From Tetraselmis striata (taxonomy: Eukaryota > Chlorophyta > Chlorodendrophyceae > Chlorodendrales > Chlorodendraceae), in the NCBI GenBank assembly GCA_006384855.1, contig VCJN01001554.1, positions 1 to 64,000 on the forward strand: 64,000 nt of DNA, given 5' to 3'. Within the stretch, counting starts at the first letter, position 1, and the number at the start of each line of letters is the position of its first letter. The notes under the pieces are model-generated. The model ran no database searches. It was not told the origin of the DNA and was given only the letters and a program-made list of their open reading frames with translations. The translations under genes and the position numbers were made by a program. Positions 12,185-24,600 of this stretch are shown piece by piece.

Positions 12185-13625
12185 ATGGCGACTATGATGC
12201 CCACCCTCACCTGCGCCGCTCCTGGGAAGACGGCGCGCGTTGCACCGCTGCGGAGCTCCCTCGCACTGGCGGGTCGGCCGCTGGCGGCGCGGGTGCGGCC
12301 GTGCCGTGCGGCGGCCCCGGTCCGCCGGCTCGCGGTTGCCGCGCAGCTGCAGAGCACCGGCAACCCGATGCTCAGCTACGGCCGCTTTCAGGAGGCGGAG
12401 TACGGGTCGCCGGTGCGCACCGGCGGCGGCGGCGGTGAGATGACGGTCAACGGCGCGGTGGACAAGACGGCGCTCACGCTGGTGCTGGCTATGACGGCGG
12501 CGGCGTTCACGTGGACGCAAGTCTACACGGGCGCGATGGCGGGCAAGGCCGTCATGGCTATGACTCAGGGTGAGGCAGCATGCCCCGCTAATATTTCGAC
12601 CTCGTCCAGTATTATAACCGCTTAACACTCCCGGCGAAACTTGATCACCGTCGTCTGAAGTGGGCCTTGTGACAAAGGTCATCGTGAGGGCACTTTTTTG
12701 CTACAGTAGAATGCACCCTATTGGCCATCTATAGCAGTTAAGTGAGTACTTTTTGCCCAAACGTGCTGATTCCATTTTAGATAACGGCTACGACTTTGGC
12801 GGTGTATTTCTCCACGAGTGTTTATGTTTTGGCGATGCTAGCCCGGGGCCTACAGAGATAAGAAGTGGCAAGGGGATGGGCGTTGGAGCTCACTCGCTCC
12901 TGCTGCCGCCTGTGCTGGCCCACACCTGCAGTCTCCGGCATCGGCGGCCTGCTGGTGGCGCTGGGCACCATGTTCATGCCGCACTGGTCGCCCGTCACCG
13001 CGCCGCTGTACGCCGTGCTCAAGGGGCTGGCGCTCGGCGGCACCTCCGCGTTCATGGAGCTCATGTACCCCGGCATCGTGGTCCAGGCCCTGGTGGCCAC
13101 CTTCGGCACGCTCGGCACGCTGCTGGTCGCCTTCAAAACGCGCCTCATCTCTGTCGGCGAGGGCTTCCGCAGCATGGTGTACATGGCCACCGGCGGCTTC
13201 TTTGTGGGCATGCTCGTCATGATGCTGCTCCGCCTCTGCGGCGTGCCTGTGCCTATGGCCTCCGGTAAACTTGCCCCCCTCTTTCCTACTTGAACGGCAC
13301 CACCATGACAGCAACCTCCGGCCGCTGCCCATTATCTAATCAGCCACGACCCTGCGCGATGGACCCTTCCACGCATACCAGCTGACCTGCCCTGCACCCC
13401 CCATCCCCCGCAGGCCCCCTGGCGCTGGGCATCGGCCTGGTCTCCACCGCCCTGGCCGCCTTCAACCTGCTCATCGACTTTGACGACATCCGCACCACCG
13501 CGTGGCAGGGCGCACCCAAGTGGATGGAGTGGTACAGCGCCTTCAGCCTGCTGGTCACGCTGGTCTGGATGTACACGTCCATCCTGCGCGTGCTGTCCCT
13601 GCTGGCCGGCGGCCGCGACGACTGA
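12185..13625 (+). CDS. Bax inhibitor-1/YccA family membrane protein, probably plastid-targeted
   Basis: A multi-spanning membrane protein of the bacterial-type BaxI/YccA group. Exons 12185-12569, 12932-13264 and 13414-13625 join in phases 1 and 1 to give 309 residues. The first 50 or so residues are Ala/Arg-rich without acids, like a chloroplast transit peptide. The mature part starts with the family signature NPMLSYGRF and then MTVNGAVDKTALTLV, the first membrane helix. About seven hydrophobic segments follow, with an acidic cluster (LLIDFDDIR) between helices. The end, EWYSAFSLLVTLVW...EILRLL-like YTSILRVLSLL, is also typical of bacterial homologues. Members in bacteria bind membrane proteases or act as ion channels; the plastid role is unknown. 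The ATG context and the good presequence support this start. Confidence 0.85.
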
Positions 13626-14150
13626 CCCTGGCCAGGCAGAGCATAGCAGAGATGGGAAGATTGCGATATTAGGGGGTGCGGCCTGACAGTGCTGAGCAGC
13701 CAACTGCACACACTGCCCCCCCCCCCCCCTCTGTGCTTTATTCCCTCCAATGGGTATTGCGCCCAAGGAGTACTATCCAAATACAACAGTTTTGAACCCA
13801 ACTTCACCCACTAGCTCGCTTATTCTCCCAATGGAGGGATACACCCACACCCACGTGCACGCCGCCGTTGTGAACCATAATGAATCCACTTTTCCTATGG
13901 CAGCCGCAACATCAGCTGTCATCATGTCGCAAAAATCCGCACCGTTGCCACGCTGCACCATGCCACTATTTTGAACCCCTTAAACGGCAAAGGCAAACGG
14001 CTAGAATGATCCCAATACTCGCAAAAAGTCACCGTTTACATGGCACAGAAATCCCGACGCCCCATGCTGCAGAACTGCGTTTTTCTTCCAGGAACAAAGG
14101 TGATGATGTGCACAATGCAATATTCCTCGCTATTGGAAAATGCACATGAA
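13626..14150. other. Convergent intergenic gap
   Basis: This is the 3' side of both the Bax-inhibitor gene and the first carrier copy. It has a C-tract at 13717-13730. I see no gene. Confidence 0.5.
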
Positions 14151-14155
14151 TTACA
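14151..14155 (-). terminator. TGTAA polyadenylation-type signal of carrier copy 1
   Basis: Read on the minus strand this is TGTAA, 53 bases after the stop codon of the first carrier gene. TGTAA is the usual poly(A) signal of chlorophyte green algae. The use here is inferred from motif and distance only. Confidence 0.45.
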
Positions 14156-14207
14156 AACAGACCGCCCCAGGCCTGGTCCCCCCGTCCGCCACGCCGGGCC
14201 GCCTAGT

Positions 14208-16638
14208 CTACATGACGGCCGACACGTTCAGCACCACCGTCGCGATGAGCGCCAGCTGCAGCAGCAGCGGCGCGACAAAGCGCACCCAGGTGGTGTACGG
14301 GATCTTGCCGATCGCGAGCGCCCCCATGAGCACGCCTGACGTGGGCGTCATCAGGTTCACCATGCCCGACGCGCATTGGAAGGCGGTGACCAGCAGGTGG
14401 CGCGCTGCGCCGCTGAAGTCGGCCAGCGGGCTCATGATGGGCATCGTCAGCGTGGCCAGCCCGGAGGAGGAGGGGATAAGCAGCGACAGCAGCACCTGCG
14501 GTGGCACGGCGGGCGGGTGTCTCAGGTCTTCGCAGGGAATCACTTGTTATTCACACAATATTTGGCTTTTCGGAAACGTGAAAGGACGTCATCATCCAGT
14601 GTCTTATTTGTGGATTGGTGTATAATAGCGGTCTCTTGATTCTACGCGACTGTTGGTCCAGGCAAGCGTGCAAGGGCACAGGCCGTAGTGGGGGGGGGGG
14701 GGGGGGGGGCAGCGCCAGCGTCGCACCTGCAGCCAATACGCAGCGTTGATGAACAGCGCGGAGGAGAGGCCGCTCGTGGCGGACGCCATCCAGGACAGCA
14801 CCGTGTCCGTAATCATGCCGTCGTTCATGACGGTCACGATACCCCGCGCAAGCGCAACCACAAACGCGACGCCCAGCAGGTCAGCGCCACCGCGCACCAG
14901 CGTCGACCAGAAGTCCTCCTCATCGCGCTTGTGCAGCACGGCCACGGCGATGGTGGAGGCTGCGGAGGGGCGGATGGGGGGGGGGGGGGGGAGGGGGTCA
15001 CGCATGCCGAAGGAGAGGAGCATGTTGATGCGGTGCTTGATGGGCGATGTAGCCGTCAAAGCAATCACCCTCGTTGCACGGCTTACTGCGTGGCATCTGT
15101 GGCGATGACTTACGTCAAGTCAATGAGCAAATATGACCGCATGCAAATTAATACCCCCCCCCTTTTCACGACATCGGTTGGGGCAATACGTAGGAGGGGG
15201 TAAGGAATTGTACGTTCTACGTTTATATGGCTTTCCTGACACGGGGCGACATGAGATGGTGTCCCCAAGACAGCCTGGAGCTGCTTGTTGGGGTAAAGAT
15301 GCGGAGTAGAAGCAGCCCATGATATAGTGTGATATGAATGGGCCATTGGATACGATGGCTGTATTCTACATTTGATACTGCCCCCGCAAGAACAAGGATG
15401 TGATGGGAGTGTGCTGAAATGCCTGTGGGGTGGGGGTGTTGGTTGCAGTGGGGAATTCAGATGTAGAGGGGGCACCCACCGAAGAACAGCGCGCTCATGT
15501 GGCACATCTCCCACCCGGCGAGAGCCACGCCGTAGATGAGCACGACAAAGGTGGCAGCAAAGATGCCCAGCGTGACGGCCTGCTTGCCGCTCAGCTCGGT
15601 CGCCGCCTCGGCGTCGCCCCCCGCCGCCGTGTCGACCTGAGCTACCTCAGGTGCGGCGATATCCTTGGGCTGCTGCCCCGCCAGCAGTGAGGCAGCAGGG
15701 TCTGCCTTGACGGCCGCGGCGTATCGATAAACGTGCGCCACGCCCGCAGCCCAGCTGAGGCCGAGCACCGCCAGGCGCGGGCCGAGGCCCTCCACGAGCG
15801 GCACGCCCGCGGCCTTGCAGGCGACGATGGTGGCAAAGGGGTTGAGCGTGGAGCCCAGCACGCCCAGCCCCGCGCCCAGCATGACGATGCCCACAGCGGT
15901 AAGGCTGTCGTAGCCCGCGCGGACCATCACGGGAATGAGGATGCCGTAGAACGGGATGGTCTCCTCCGCCATGCCGAACGCGGTGCCGCCAGCGCAGAAG
16001 AGGGTCATCAAAATGGGGATGAGCAGCGGCTCCCGCCCGCGCAGCGCGCTCACGGCGCGCCCGATGCCGGCGTCGATGGCGCCCGTGCGCGTGACGGTGG
16101 CTAGAAAGCCGCCGATCATGAGCAGGAACATGGTGATGTCCGACGTCGCATAGAAGCCCGCGATGGGCGCCAGCAGCACGGCAGCCAGACCCTGCGGGGA
16201 GGGAGCCACGGGGGCGTAGGTTCCCGGCACGGGCACCGTCCGCCCCAGCGCCTGGCTCATCACCCGCTCATACTCCCCTGCCGGGATTACCCACGTCGCG
16301 ACCGCCACAAGCGCGATAAGGCCGAGCAGCGTGGAGTAGGCGGTGGGGAACTTGAACCCGCCGGCCGCCTCCCCTGCATTATCGCCCGCTGTCTCCTCGC
16401 CCTCGGAGTCGCTGGATGTGGCAGCCGCAGCAACAGGTTTGAGTAACCGTCTCGTGGATGCTGTTGTTGGCCTGCAACTCGCGGCAGACGGGGGCGCGCA
16501 GCAGGGCAGGGGCAGCGCAACGGCGCGGCTCGTCGGGGAAGCGAGACGAGATGGGGCGCGCGCGGGCCGCCGCCCGACCGCCCGACCGAGGCGCAGCCGC
16601 GCGTGGGACGTAGCGACCGTGGAGTGCGTCGTCCGCAT
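14208..16638 (-). CDS. YfcC/DcuC-type carboxylate or amino-acid carrier, organelle presequence (copy 1)
   Basis: A bacterial-type secondary transporter (C4-dicarboxylate anaerobic carrier superfamily, YfcC-like, related to arginine/ornithine exchangers). Exons on the minus strand: 16638-15480, 14959-14727, 14495-14208, total 559 residues. The first 85 or so residues are Arg/Ala/Ser-rich and look like a transit peptide. The carrier starts at FPTAYSTLLGL, then TWVIPAGEY, GGF...TRTGAIDAGIG, AFGMAEETIPFYG, LGSTLNPFATIVA in the first half. GGADLLGVAFVVALARGI, IPSSSGLATLTMPIMSPLADF and LMTPTSGVLMGALAIG follow in the second half, so all family blocks are present. About twelve membrane segments are expected. 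The substrate cannot be read from sequence. The ATG at 16638 is the first true ATG in frame. Its neighbour at 17.8-20.6 kb is a tandem copy. Confidence 0.88.
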
Positions 16639-17785
16639 CTCAATCACTGGGGGTGTAATCGCGAAGGGGGGCGGCGGTTTGCCGGTTTCGGTCTTCAGCA
16701 GGCAAAGGCGCTGCCCTCGCGCGCTGTGGCACGGGTCACGGGTGTATGTGTACCGCGTGACGCCGATGATGTAGTCGCCTGACTACTGGGACGACCCGTT
16801 GAAGACATATCGCCCCTCCGGCTCGGCGTCGTCGCCAGCGTCGGCGTAAAGTCAATACTTAATAATAAATTGGTACCAGTGCTGGCGGTGTAAAATACAA
16901 ATTGGTCAGTCACAAATCCGCGCCGCAAAAAGCAGTACTAAAAGACCAACGAGGCAACGAGTACAGTACGGGTATATGAGATAGCGACTCTGAGATAATC
17001 CTTCTGTCGTACTGCTACGGGCAGCACGCCACCGCTGCGGGTAGTTTCGGGCACGCTACAACGATTTACTTGCGGCCTTCGTACTCTTATAATACATAGA
17101 CCAAATATACAAATTATATTATGTATGTATCAAAAGGCACAGGCATCCAGAAAAATAAATAAAACACACAGATATGTCAAGGCAGCAAAAATAATAAAAT
17201 ATACACACATATATCGCATCATCGGCAAATCTCATAACGTGCTGAAGTCATGAATGTCCAGCCCCGGCCGCCAAGCTGACAAGTAGCGGCGGAGCCCCCG
17301 CCAGGCATCGCGATTATCGTCCCTGATGGCCTGTGCGCCGATTAGCTACATCACTGCTTGAAAAGTCGCGAAGATAATCGGGCTTTTATAGTTGCAAACT
17401 CAATCTCAGTGAAACATCGGAATGTTGTGCTGTCTCGTACGATACTTATCACTTTCCGATATCGCCTTCTGCTGCTAGCTCATGTAATTCATATACTTAT
17501 CACTTAGGCGATACTCGTACCAGTACGCATGATAATATATCGTACCAGGTAGGTGTCATATCCGCCGGAATTTTACAATGATGACGATGAGGACATGTCA
17601 CTATTGATATCCTGGATCTGTCTCGTGCTGTTTTATCCAGTGAGCCTGCCCGTGTCATTGTGTGCAGATCTATAGTCATAACGTGGAAATATGATGAAAG
17701 TCTACGGTACCGGGGATAAGTGATGCGGCGAGGCAATGCTGGGAAGGGTCGCGGCTGTACTTGGCCAGTGGTCGGAGCTGATGAT
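16639..17785. other. Spacer between the tandem carrier genes
   Basis: This 1.1-kb spacer holds the promoter of copy 1 and the 3' flank of copy 2. The part at 17080-17240 is AT-rich. A TGTAA-type motif on the minus strand lies near 17572-17576, about 210 bases after the copy 2 stop. No gene is recognised. Confidence 0.45.
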
Positions 17786-20622
17786 CTACATGACGACCGA
17801 CACGTTCAGCACTACCGTCGTGATGAGCGATAGCTGCAGCAGCAGTGGCGCGACAAAGCGCACCCAGGTGGTGTATGGGATCTTGCCGATCGCGAGCGCC
17901 CCCATGAGCACGCCTGACGTGGGCGTCATGAGGTTTACTATACCTGACGCGCACTGGAAGGAGGTCACCAGCAGGTGGCGCGCGACGCCACTGAAGTCGG
18001 CCAACGGGCTCATGATGGGCATCGTCAGCATGGCCAACCCGGAGGAGCAGGGGATAAGCAGCGACAGCAGAACCTGCAAGCGCGCACAAGGAGGTGTGTC
18101 AGCCTTCATCGTGCCATTATGTCATCTTAATTATCCGAATCATGCTTGTGTTATTAAATGCGCGTCCCAAAATCCTCTTCCATCAGAATACATCTGTATG
18201 ATTAAATGCAGGAGTCGATCAATGTATCTATTCAACTTGTACAATCATCGTGATTCGCATACATCATTCATGAACATATTGCAACCTTTCTGGGCTGGTT
18301 ATATATTAATGCTTTGCTTAGCCCTTCCCCCACTCACCCTATTCCTCTTGCGAAGAGAGAAATAATTGCATCCTATCACAATACACCATGGATAAAGCAC
18401 GGAATATTCACCTAATGCACATGAGTAAATTCTCTGTTATTTTATCGCCCGCGAACCGACTTAACTGGCACGATAGCATAGTTACAAACTATTTGACGAG
18501 GGAGACAGCATTCATAGGCAAGTAGGGTTGATTATTCAAAGCGTTGAGTATACTCTTTGTGTGTTGTGGTATGCCATTGGATATTTCTATTGTGACACTA
18601 TAAAGCGAGCTCAGTCAGTGGCTCACCTGCACCCAGTACGCGACGTTGATGAACATCGCGGAAGAGAGGCCGCTTGTGGCGGACACCATCCAGGACAGCA
18701 CTATATCGGTGATCATGCCATCGTTCATGACTTTCACAATGCCACTTGCCAGCGCCAATATGAAGGCTACACCCAGAAGGTCTGAACCGCCACGCACCAT
18801 CGTTGCCCAGAAGTCCTCGTCGTTGTGTTTGTGCAGCACAGCCACAGCGATGCTGGAGGCTACAGAAGAAGTTGGGGGGCGGGCAGAGGGAGAGAGGGGG
18901 GGGTATATGAATCTCCTGGACAGTAGGAGACGGCAGGCCCACAAACATCTACATCATAGCATTCGGCATGTCGAATATATTGCTGTGATTTACGTCATGG
19001 CTCCATCACAGTCATGTTTTGGGGGCATGTGTAAGCAATTCTCCCCCCCTCCCCCCCCCACCCCACCGCCTCCCCCCTACCTCTCACCCTGTTTCTTATG
19101 GCAATAATTACTATAGACCCTAGGCTGGTTGATCCAGAGTAAATATTTTGTCCGTCTTTTCACCGCATTTTTGGGGCATTTCACGTGCGCAAACCCCGAG
19201 CGCGGAACCGAGCTATAAATTGCAAGCTACCGGCGCCTGGTACACCGGTACGAGGTACTTAGTACGAGGACATACCGCCGATAACGTTTCCGTATATGGC
19301 ATGAGAATTATGAGTATGACCCGTACTATAGGCTCCGGGCCCCGGGCCGGGCCCGGACAGTTCATGACAACAATAATTATGTTTGGAATGGATGAGACTG
19401 TTCGAAGTCCTGATACGAAAAGGCACTCACCGAAGAACAGCGCGCTCATGTGGCACATCTCCCACCCGGCGAGAGCCACGCCGTAGATTAGCACGACAAA
19501 GGTGGCAGCAAAGATGCCCAGCGTGACGGCCTGCTTGCCGCTCATCTCGGTCGCCTTCTCGGCGTCACCTCCCGCCGCTGTGTCGACCTGAGCTGCCTCA
19601 GGTGCGGCGATTTCCTTGGACTGCTGCCCCGCCAGCAGTGAGGCAGCGGGGTCTGCCTTGACGGCCGCGGCGTATCGATAAACGTGCGCCACGCCCGCAG
19701 CCCAGCTGAGGCCGAGCACCACAAGGCGCGGGCCGACGCCCTCCACGAGCGGCACGCCCGCGGCCTTGCAGGCGACGATGGTGGCAAAGGGATTGAGCGT
19801 GGAGCCCAGCACGCCCAGCCCCGCGCCCAGCATGACGATGCTCACAGCGGTGATACTGTCGTAGCCCGCGCGGACCATCACGGGAATGAGGATGCCGTAG
19901 AACGGGATGGTCTCCTCCGCCATGCCGAACGCGGTGCCGCCAGCGCAGAAGAGGGTCATCAAAATGGGGATGAGCAGCGCCTCGCGCCCGCGCAGCGCGC
20001 TCATGGCTCGGCCGATGCCGGCGTCGATGGCGCCCGTGCGCGTGATGGTGGCCATGAAGCCGCCGATCATGAGCAAGAACATGACGATGTCCGCCGTCGC
20101 GCAGAAGCCGGCAACGGGGGCCAGCAGCACGGCGGCCAGACCCTGCGGGGAGGGAGCCACGAGGGCGTCGGTGCCCGGCACGGGCATCGCCCGCCCCAGC
20201 GCCTGGCTGATCACCCGCCCGTATTCCCCTGCCGGGATTACCCACGTCGCGGCTGCCACAATCACGGTAAGGCCGAGGAGCGTGGAGTAGGCGGTGGGGA
20301 ACTTAAATCCGCCGGCCGCCTCCCCCGCCGCCTCTACTCTCGCCGCCTCCTGGCCCTCCGCATCCGTGGGCGCGTCAGCAGCAGCGGCATGATTACGTAT
20401 CCGCCTCGAGAACGCTGCTGCTGACCTTGGGATCGCGGCAGACCGGGGCGCGCGGCATATTCGGGGCAAGCCGACGTCGTGGCTCGTCGTCGTCGTCGTC
20501 GTCGCCGTTGGGGTAGCGAGACGAGATGGGGCGCGCGCGGGCCGCCGTACGACCGGTCTAACGGGGCGGAGCCGCGTCTGGGGAGCGGCTGCCGCGGAAC
20601 ACGTCAACCGGCTTACTATCAT
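17786..20622 (-). CDS. YfcC/DcuC-type carrier, organelle presequence (copy 2)
   Basis: A tandem duplicate of the carrier at 14.2-16.6 kb, on the same strand, with both introns at the same codons and in the same phases. Exons: 20622-19431, 18859-18627, 18073-17786, total 570 residues. The mature regions differ at scattered positions (for example ARGI in copy 1 is ASGI here, and the FCATADI segment replaces FYATSDI), while presequence and introns have diverged strongly. Both copies keep full reading frames and all family blocks, so both look functional. A true ATG starts the frame at 20622, followed by a long Arg/Ser/Thr-rich presequence of about 100 residues. Intron 1 is longer than in copy 1 (571 against 520 bases) and ends with a C-rich tract. 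Confidence 0.88.
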
Positions 20623-21677
20623 TGTACCGTAGGCGTGGGGGCGACAGCTGTTTGGCGGTTTGGGTATCCAGCAGGCAAAATGGGCCAGCTATGCGCGCTG
20701 GGGCTCGGCCGGTGCTGCTAATAAGACCCGGCGCCGATTACCACCCGCTGCCTCCTCGTGTGGTTGGTTACACGGCGGGGAAGATTTTCGTGTGACACCC
20801 TCCTGCTCGTGGTCGGCGTCAGTGGGAACTTCGCAGTCATAAATAAAGTCGCTGTTCTCGAGATGCGTCGTCATCGGCTCGTCATCATTATTAATTCAGG
20901 GTTTTGGCACCAGTACATTAAGGGTCTTATAGTCGAGGGCTTGTATCCCTCTACTCCACAACTAATCGAACCCAGAAAAAGGGCGGGGGTCCGTTCGGTT
21001 CCTGGCAGCTAAGCGACTTCGTGGTTCCCTTGGCTCCTTATTGGTTCTTGGCTCCCTGTCCTCCTGCTCGACCTTGGTTTCAGGCTGCTTATGTCATCTC
21101 TTTTGCTGGCAACCTTTCATAGTTGCTGTTAGTTCTGTTTCTAGTGCGCATTTTTGAAAGCCCTAATGTAATAGATTAGAATCGAACCCTCATCATACGG
21201 GTACCCATCCGTCGTCTCCTGCTGCTGCGCTGCGATTTTGCTGCTGGAGCAGCGCAGGGCCGCCGAGCACAGCGGCCGATATTATAGATCAGTCACGATG
21301 GTCGCCGTTGTAACCAAAAAGAATTCGTATGGTTGCCGTTGGTCGGCGCATATCAGGGAAGTGCCGACGTACACAGCGCGTTGATAGCCCCTCGGCCTGT
21401 AAACTGTGGCCACCCGAGCCAGCGATTCTGCTAGCGCCACTGCAGCATCTAAGCTACCTGGCACCGTACGGTGAGGCCTGCCGCCAGTGCCCGCACACCG
21501 AGGAGCGCATTCTCACCGCACCGGCGATAGTCTATTATCTACCGGGAATTGTTGCGTGTTAAAATCGCTGGCAGGGGTGTGTTTCGCCGCCGCTCTAACT
21601 AACTTGTATGCCCCCGTCGCCCCGTTCCCCATCTATCCTCCTCGGGCCCCCAGTTATTGTCCCCAACCAGCAGAGAA
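20623..21677. promoter_or_regulatory. Divergent intergenic region, likely bidirectional promoter
   Basis: One kilobase separates the start codon of carrier copy 2 (minus) from that of the HCF173-like gene (plus). Both core promoters must lie here or nearby. I could not recognise a specific box or an additional gene. Confidence 0.4.
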
Positions 21678-24600
21678 ATGGCTAGCGTCACGGCGATCAG
21701 CCACTTCGTAAGTTTCCGCGCGCCTGCACCGAGGCGGCGCGCGATCCTGCGCCCCCGCTGCTTCGCCAGCGGACTCCCCCTTCCGGCGCCGCATCACCAC
21801 CGCCTCGAGGTTGGACCCGCCAAGACAAATCTCGTTGATCCCTCTGCACTTGTCAGCGAGGCTCCCCGCACTCCCAGCCCTATTTCAGTGCGCACAGCCT
21901 GTTCCGTCCGCGGCCCCGCATTGGCACAGCCACCCCCTGGGGATGGGCCAGCGGTGGCGCAGCTGTGTAGGGAGTAGTCAAACCGGGCGATGCGGCGAGC
22001 GGCTCAGCCCCGACGGCCCCACCGCCGGAACTCAGAATCAGTGGCAGATTCTCGGACCCCAAACCAATTTCGCACGTGGTGTACACCTGCCATTAGTAGC
22101 CCTTGGGCACACACCCACTTAGTCCATGACCTCCCCCCCCCCCCCCTGCCCCCCACGCGCCCTGTCCCCTGGCGGAGACTACACCAATCGCCACTTGGCC
22201 GGGTGTGCAGTCACATCACCGAGTGGGGCGAAGTCGTGCCCTTCTCCAATCGCTGCCTACAGTGATTTATTACACCGCTTGGCATGTTACGTCTCCTCTC
22301 ACTCCCTCTCCCTCTCTGGAACCGACTTCGAGTTATACCGCTTGCTGACCTGGGGCCCTCACATGCCCAAAGCCAAGTTGCCCCAACATACATCCCCAAA
22401 TGGCTGCTGGCAATACCCCGCCACCTCCGAGCTGAAACTCCGATGCCTCCCCATCCGCCCCTACCTAGCCCCCCCTTCCCCTGCGAAAGAGAATGCACCC
22501 GTCATTCGTACTCATCACTCCCTTCATGATTGCGCAGGTCCGCGGCCGTCCCAGGTTGGCTCCGCCCCGTGCCGCTGCTGCCCCGGCCGGCCTTGCCGCG
22601 CTGGCCGCCTTGCTGCCGCCGGGAGCCCTGGCCGCCGCAGCTGTGGTGGTGCTGGGCGCTGCCGCCGCAGGCGCCGCCATGGCGATGCGCGGCGCGGACG
22701 GCGACAAGGCCGAGGAGGGTGGCGTGGCCGAGGGACGCGCGGAGGTGGTGCCAAAGGACGCAGTACTGGTGGCGGGCGCGACGGGGCAGCTGGGCGCGGA
22801 GGTGGTGGGCGCGCTGCTGGCGGCGGGCGCGCAGGTGGTGGCGGCCGGCCGGCAGGCGAGCGCGGGCGAGCTGGAGGCCGCGCTGGCGGCGCGAGGCCTC
22901 GCCCCCGGCCCGGCACCCTCCGGCGGCTACCTGCACCTCGCGCCCGGCACGGACATCGCGGACCCCGGCAGCCTGAGCGCCGACCTGTTCCGCGGCGTCA
23001 CGGCGGTGGTGGCGGCGGTGGGCCCGCGCTTTGGCAAGCAGGCCGACGGCAGCATGGGGTGCGCACCGCTGCCCCCCCCCCCCCCCCCCCCCCCCACCCT
23101 CAACACCCTGCAGCTCACCGCCCGCCCAATGCTCCCATGCGCCAGGCATCTAATGCCAATGGCTTGATGCGGTGGTCCTTTTCTTTGGCAGCTTTAGGTT
23201 GCGCATGTCAGGTAGGCAAAACCGCGCCGACAAGGTAGCTGCTATTTGTATCTGTAGAGCTTGAGTTGCGGGCCCTGCGGTGAGTGCTTAGTCGCAAACA
23301 TGCACAACCCTAGTTGGCGAGTGCAAATGCTGATGGGGTGAGGAAGGGTCAGCGACCCCTTTTTTATAACCTAGCAGGGGAAGAGAGGGGGGCAGGGGGA
23401 AAAGGGTGGAGCTCGGGGGGGGGGGGGGGGGGGGGGGAAGGGGGAAGGGTGTCTTCTCTGCTGCTTGGGATGGATGGTCTGAGGTCCGGCTGCCCTGTGA
23501 TGCGGCGACGCAGGTTTGCCGCCGGGAGCAGCCCGGCTGAGGTGGACTCTGCCGGCGTGGCGGCGCTGGTGGCGGCGGCCGCAGAGCACCTACCGGCCAC
23601 TGGCAGCGGCAGCAAGGAGGTGCTGAGCATGCGGAGCGCGGAGGACCTGGAGGTGCGCCACACCGCCGCCACACACCCCCTTCTGCGCGCCGTCCACTAT
23701 TGCTCTGGTGGCCCCGTTCCAGTCGCCGTACCTCCCCCCCTGGTGGGCTAGTGCCACCTTCATCTTCCTCCTTTCTACATCGGAGTTGAGTTAAAGTGCA
23801 TTGGTGGGCGCGTTAAGGGTGGACACTCGGCGCTTCACCTCGCCTCCTGAACCGTTATCACTACCCAAGTTTGGCGAATATACTATCACTGCGTTGTATC
23901 GCCGTGTCATGTAGACTGCGTTCTGTCATTGCCGCTCCTCGCATCTACTGCAGCGCCCTGTGGTGCGTGCTCAGCTTCTAGAACGCCGTGCTTCAGTCCC
24001 CGCACCGGCGAGGGTGCACGCACGCCATTGCAATCATGGGAAATACAGCAAGCCGCCCTCACTGCCCTTGCATCGAGAACCGGAAATGCCAACAGCCGAG
24101 CGACATCACCCATTACCATTTGGTCATCATGGTATTTGAACATGACAGAGGGAGAGAGAGAGACAGAGACAGAGAGAGAGAGAAAGATTTTCGGGGGGAC
24201 GGGGAGGGGGGTTCAACGTGGCGATGATAAGTCGCCCTATTCATTACCACTGCATTCTCCGCACTTCTTCTGTTATGCACCCGCCTATGAACCCAAACTT
24301 GCGTACTGAATCCACTTGGTCCGGGGTATCCACAGTAGGATGGCACATAACGCACCTGCCATGCGCTGGCAGGGTAGTCCACATGCGGATACTGACGTGA
24401 TTGGACAGCACCCGAATGGCCCCCACGCAGTGCCTACTCACCAACAGGGCCCATTTGGTTGCACGTAGCTCGTGGGGCACAGTGTGCAGACCCACCCCCT
24501 CTCAAGCTCTGGTTTAGAATGGCTGTGAGAACCACAGGAGATGTGCGGGAGGTATGTGTGTGTGTGTGTACACAGCAAATGTGACACTGTTTCAGCATTG

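Noticed and set aside
19684-20424. Long plus-strand frame in the carrier region, and a similar one at 15733-16104
   Set aside because: Both are antisense shadows of the two carrier exons and resemble each other only because the carriers are duplicates.
22126-23238. A 370-codon Arg/Gly/Pro-rich frame
   Set aside because: It overlaps HCF173-like exon 2 in another frame and runs through a C-tract; the real frame has the Rossmann motif.
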